64,000 bases of DNA, taken from NCBI GenBank assembly GCA_009823395.1, contig CM020520.1, positions 3,076,501 through 3,140,500 on the forward strand, in the 5' to 3' direction. This DNA comes from Thamnaconus septentrionalis (Eukaryota; Chordata; Actinopteri; Tetraodontiformes; Monacanthidae). The position numbers and the translations under genes were made by a program. Positions 62,901 through 64,000 of the stretch are shown piece by piece; positions within the stretch are counted from its first letter, which is position 1, and each line of letters begins with the position of its first letter. Under the pieces are notes generated by a model. It worked only from the letters and a program-made list of their open reading frames with translations. It ran no database searches and was not told the origin of the DNA.

Positions 62901-63596
62901 ACTCCAGTAACACTGCAAGAATGTGCTGCTTTCCTTATCAACTCAAAACAAACAGGGTCAACGCAGTGGTCACCGACGAGAAACAGCAGGAAGTCTCCTG
63001 CTGGAGAATCCACTGCTGTAAAACTCCACGTCTGCGTCTCCACTCTGAGTTCAGCTCAGAAACATTGACACTGTGAGCGATGAACTCATTGCTCAACTGC
63101 CACGCCGTAATCACTGCTTGGCGTCGTGTGTAATGGCAATGATAACAGCAACGCTTGTCGGAGCTCCCATTACTCCGGCACAGTTGAGAAGGACTTGGGG
63201 TGAGTCAGGTTCAGTGCGCGCAAGTGTTTTTGAAACCTTATATGAACCAAAAATAGCGAGACCCAACTCGGCCACAAACCGTTCATAAAGACCAGCGCTC
63301 CCACCACCAAGCCTGCGCTGCATATAGGCGACTATCATTTTTGGGGGTGAGTGTGTATCCCCACAGTCAGCCCCCAACAATTCCTTACAGACAGCGATGC
63401 CAGTTTTCAACGTAAAGTTAGTTTTATAGTTGGTTTACGTTGTTGTTGTTGTTGTTGTTGTTGTTGACTTACCCACTATAAGTGCCAGCAGCAGCACAGC
63501 ACACATACAAACACATATGGCCAGTGCAATCTTGTAAAGACGAGGGTTTCCTTTTTCCGCTTTGACCCCAGCAGTTCCCAGATGCTCCAGTTCCAT
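56562..63596 (-). CDS. phex: Phosphate-regulating neutral endopeptidase PHEX (M13 metallopeptidase)
   Basis: Type II membrane zinc endopeptidase of bone and tooth cells; in mammals loss causes X-linked hypophosphataemia through raised FGF23. ATG 63596 encodes a short cytosolic tail and one membrane helix ([20 protein letters not shown]). The ectodomain follows: [15 protein letters not shown] (61737-61681), [20 protein letters not shown] and [20 protein letters not shown] (about 61590-61425), [54 protein letters not shown] (about 59430), [20 protein letters not shown] (about 58970), [20 protein letters not shown] (about 58755), [19 protein letters not shown] (about 58055). Zinc site: [12 protein letters not shown] (about 57750-57715, HExxH) with the third ligand in [17 protein letters not shown] (about 57350). 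The end is [20 protein letters not shown] then CRVW, the conserved M13 Cys-x-x-Trp terminus. Conserved Cys and catalytic residues are intact; length fits the family (about 750). [11 protein letters not shown] and CIEAA resemble PHEX rather than neprilysin or ECE. Confidence 0.95.
59899..59936. repeat. (GT)n microsatellite, phex intron
   Basis: Dinucleotide run in an intron of phex. Confidence 0.9.
61617..61655. repeat. (AATT)n tetranucleotide microsatellite, phex intron
   Basis: TTAATTAATTAA-type self-complementary repeat between the second and third phex coding exons. Confidence 0.9.
63442..63465. repeat. (GTT)n microsatellite next to the first phex donor
   Basis: Eight GTT units lie a few bases inside intron 1 relative to the phex start-codon exon. 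Confidence 0.9.
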
Positions 63597-64000
63597 CACT
63601 GGCTGCACAACGCAACAAACAAACAAACAACAAAAATAAAACTGTCAAAAGGCCCCCCAAAAAACAAATTATGCAAAATCAAAAATCTCCCGGTAGTCTG
63701 GTGGAGGGATGAAGGTAAAAAGCCAGAAAACTAAAATATCACTCAGTGTTTAAAAATCAATCTCTGCTGCAGTGGCATCTTTGCCTGCTCTTCTGTATCC
63801 TCAGCAGAGAGAGAGACTTGACTCAGTTGCGCTCCCAGTGTGCTCCACTCTCTCTGTGGCTCTTCTTAACTTGTGCTCAGCTCCTCTCTCAGCTCCGTCC
63901 CTCCCTCACAGCTCCTCCTCCTCCTCCCCCTCTCCTACAGCATCACCCCCTGGGACAGCAAGAGAGGCGAGCGGCCTCCCCTCCTCTCTGCCGTGAGGAC
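63597..64000 (-). promoter_or_regulatory. phex 5' non-coding region, possibly including a 5' UTR exon
   Basis: Upstream of the start codon, minus-strand sequence has an acceptor-like pyrimidine/CAG stretch (about 63600-63625), implying a separate 5' UTR exon further right. The CT/GA-rich sequence at 63890-63990 may be promoter-proximal. No coding sequence is seen. Confidence 0.35.

Overview
The window is vertebrate nuclear DNA, almost certainly from a ray-finned (teleost) fish. Genes are split into many short exons with GT-AG introns, introns are compact (often 80-500 bp), and dinucleotide and tetranucleotide microsatellites are common. The encoded proteins match vertebrate families at the residue level. 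Ten protein-coding loci can be supported. None is bacterial or viral, and I see no CRISPR array, operon or rRNA/tRNA gene. CDS coordinates below are start-codon to stop-codon spans that include introns.

Left third (1-27.5 kb): trdmt1 (tRNA cytosine methyltransferase, minus, 3' end outside the window) lies head-to-head with cubn (cubilin, plus). cubn carries 8 EGF-like and 27 CUB domains, the same counts as the mammalian protein. It is followed in tandem by rsu1 (Ras suppressor 1, leucine-rich repeats, plus). This is the TRDMT1-CUBN-RSU1 neighbourhood of human 10p13. The first CUB exon of cubn is split by a ~1.5 kb, indel-ridden copy of a segment lying 2.7 kb downstream. This is the most striking structural anomaly here and may be an assembly artefact.

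Middle (30-45 kb): a short stand-alone Deltex C-terminal-domain gene (plus); a small secreted cysteine-rich protein of unknown family (minus); pde1c (Ca2+/calmodulin-dependent phosphodiesterase, plus); a very small ppp1r17 (G-substrate, PP1/PP2A inhibitor, minus); and itprid1 (IP3-receptor-interacting KRAP-domain protein, minus). The pde1c-ppp1r17-itprid1 trio keeps the order and relative orientation of human 7p14.

Right third (46-64 kb): abcd3 (PMP70, peroxisomal ABC half-transporter, plus) with a 20/27-bp minisatellite starting just after its stop codon and a small TTAA-flanked inverted-repeat element in an intron; then phex (zinc metallopeptidase of phosphate homeostasis, minus). phex starts near the right edge, and its 5' non-coding region runs to the window end.

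The genes do not form one functional pathway. cubn and phex are both expressed in or linked to epithelial/mineral physiology, and pde1c, ppp1r17 and itprid1 all touch cyclic-nucleotide/Ca2+ signalling, but physical linkage is best read as inherited synteny. I found no convincing novel multi-gene system. The items most worth checking are the cubn insertion, the Deltex-domain-only gene with lost catalytic residues, the unassigned secreted protein, the one-repeat ppp1r17, the in-frame retainable intron of itprid1, and the GA microsatellite at the pde1c C-terminus.
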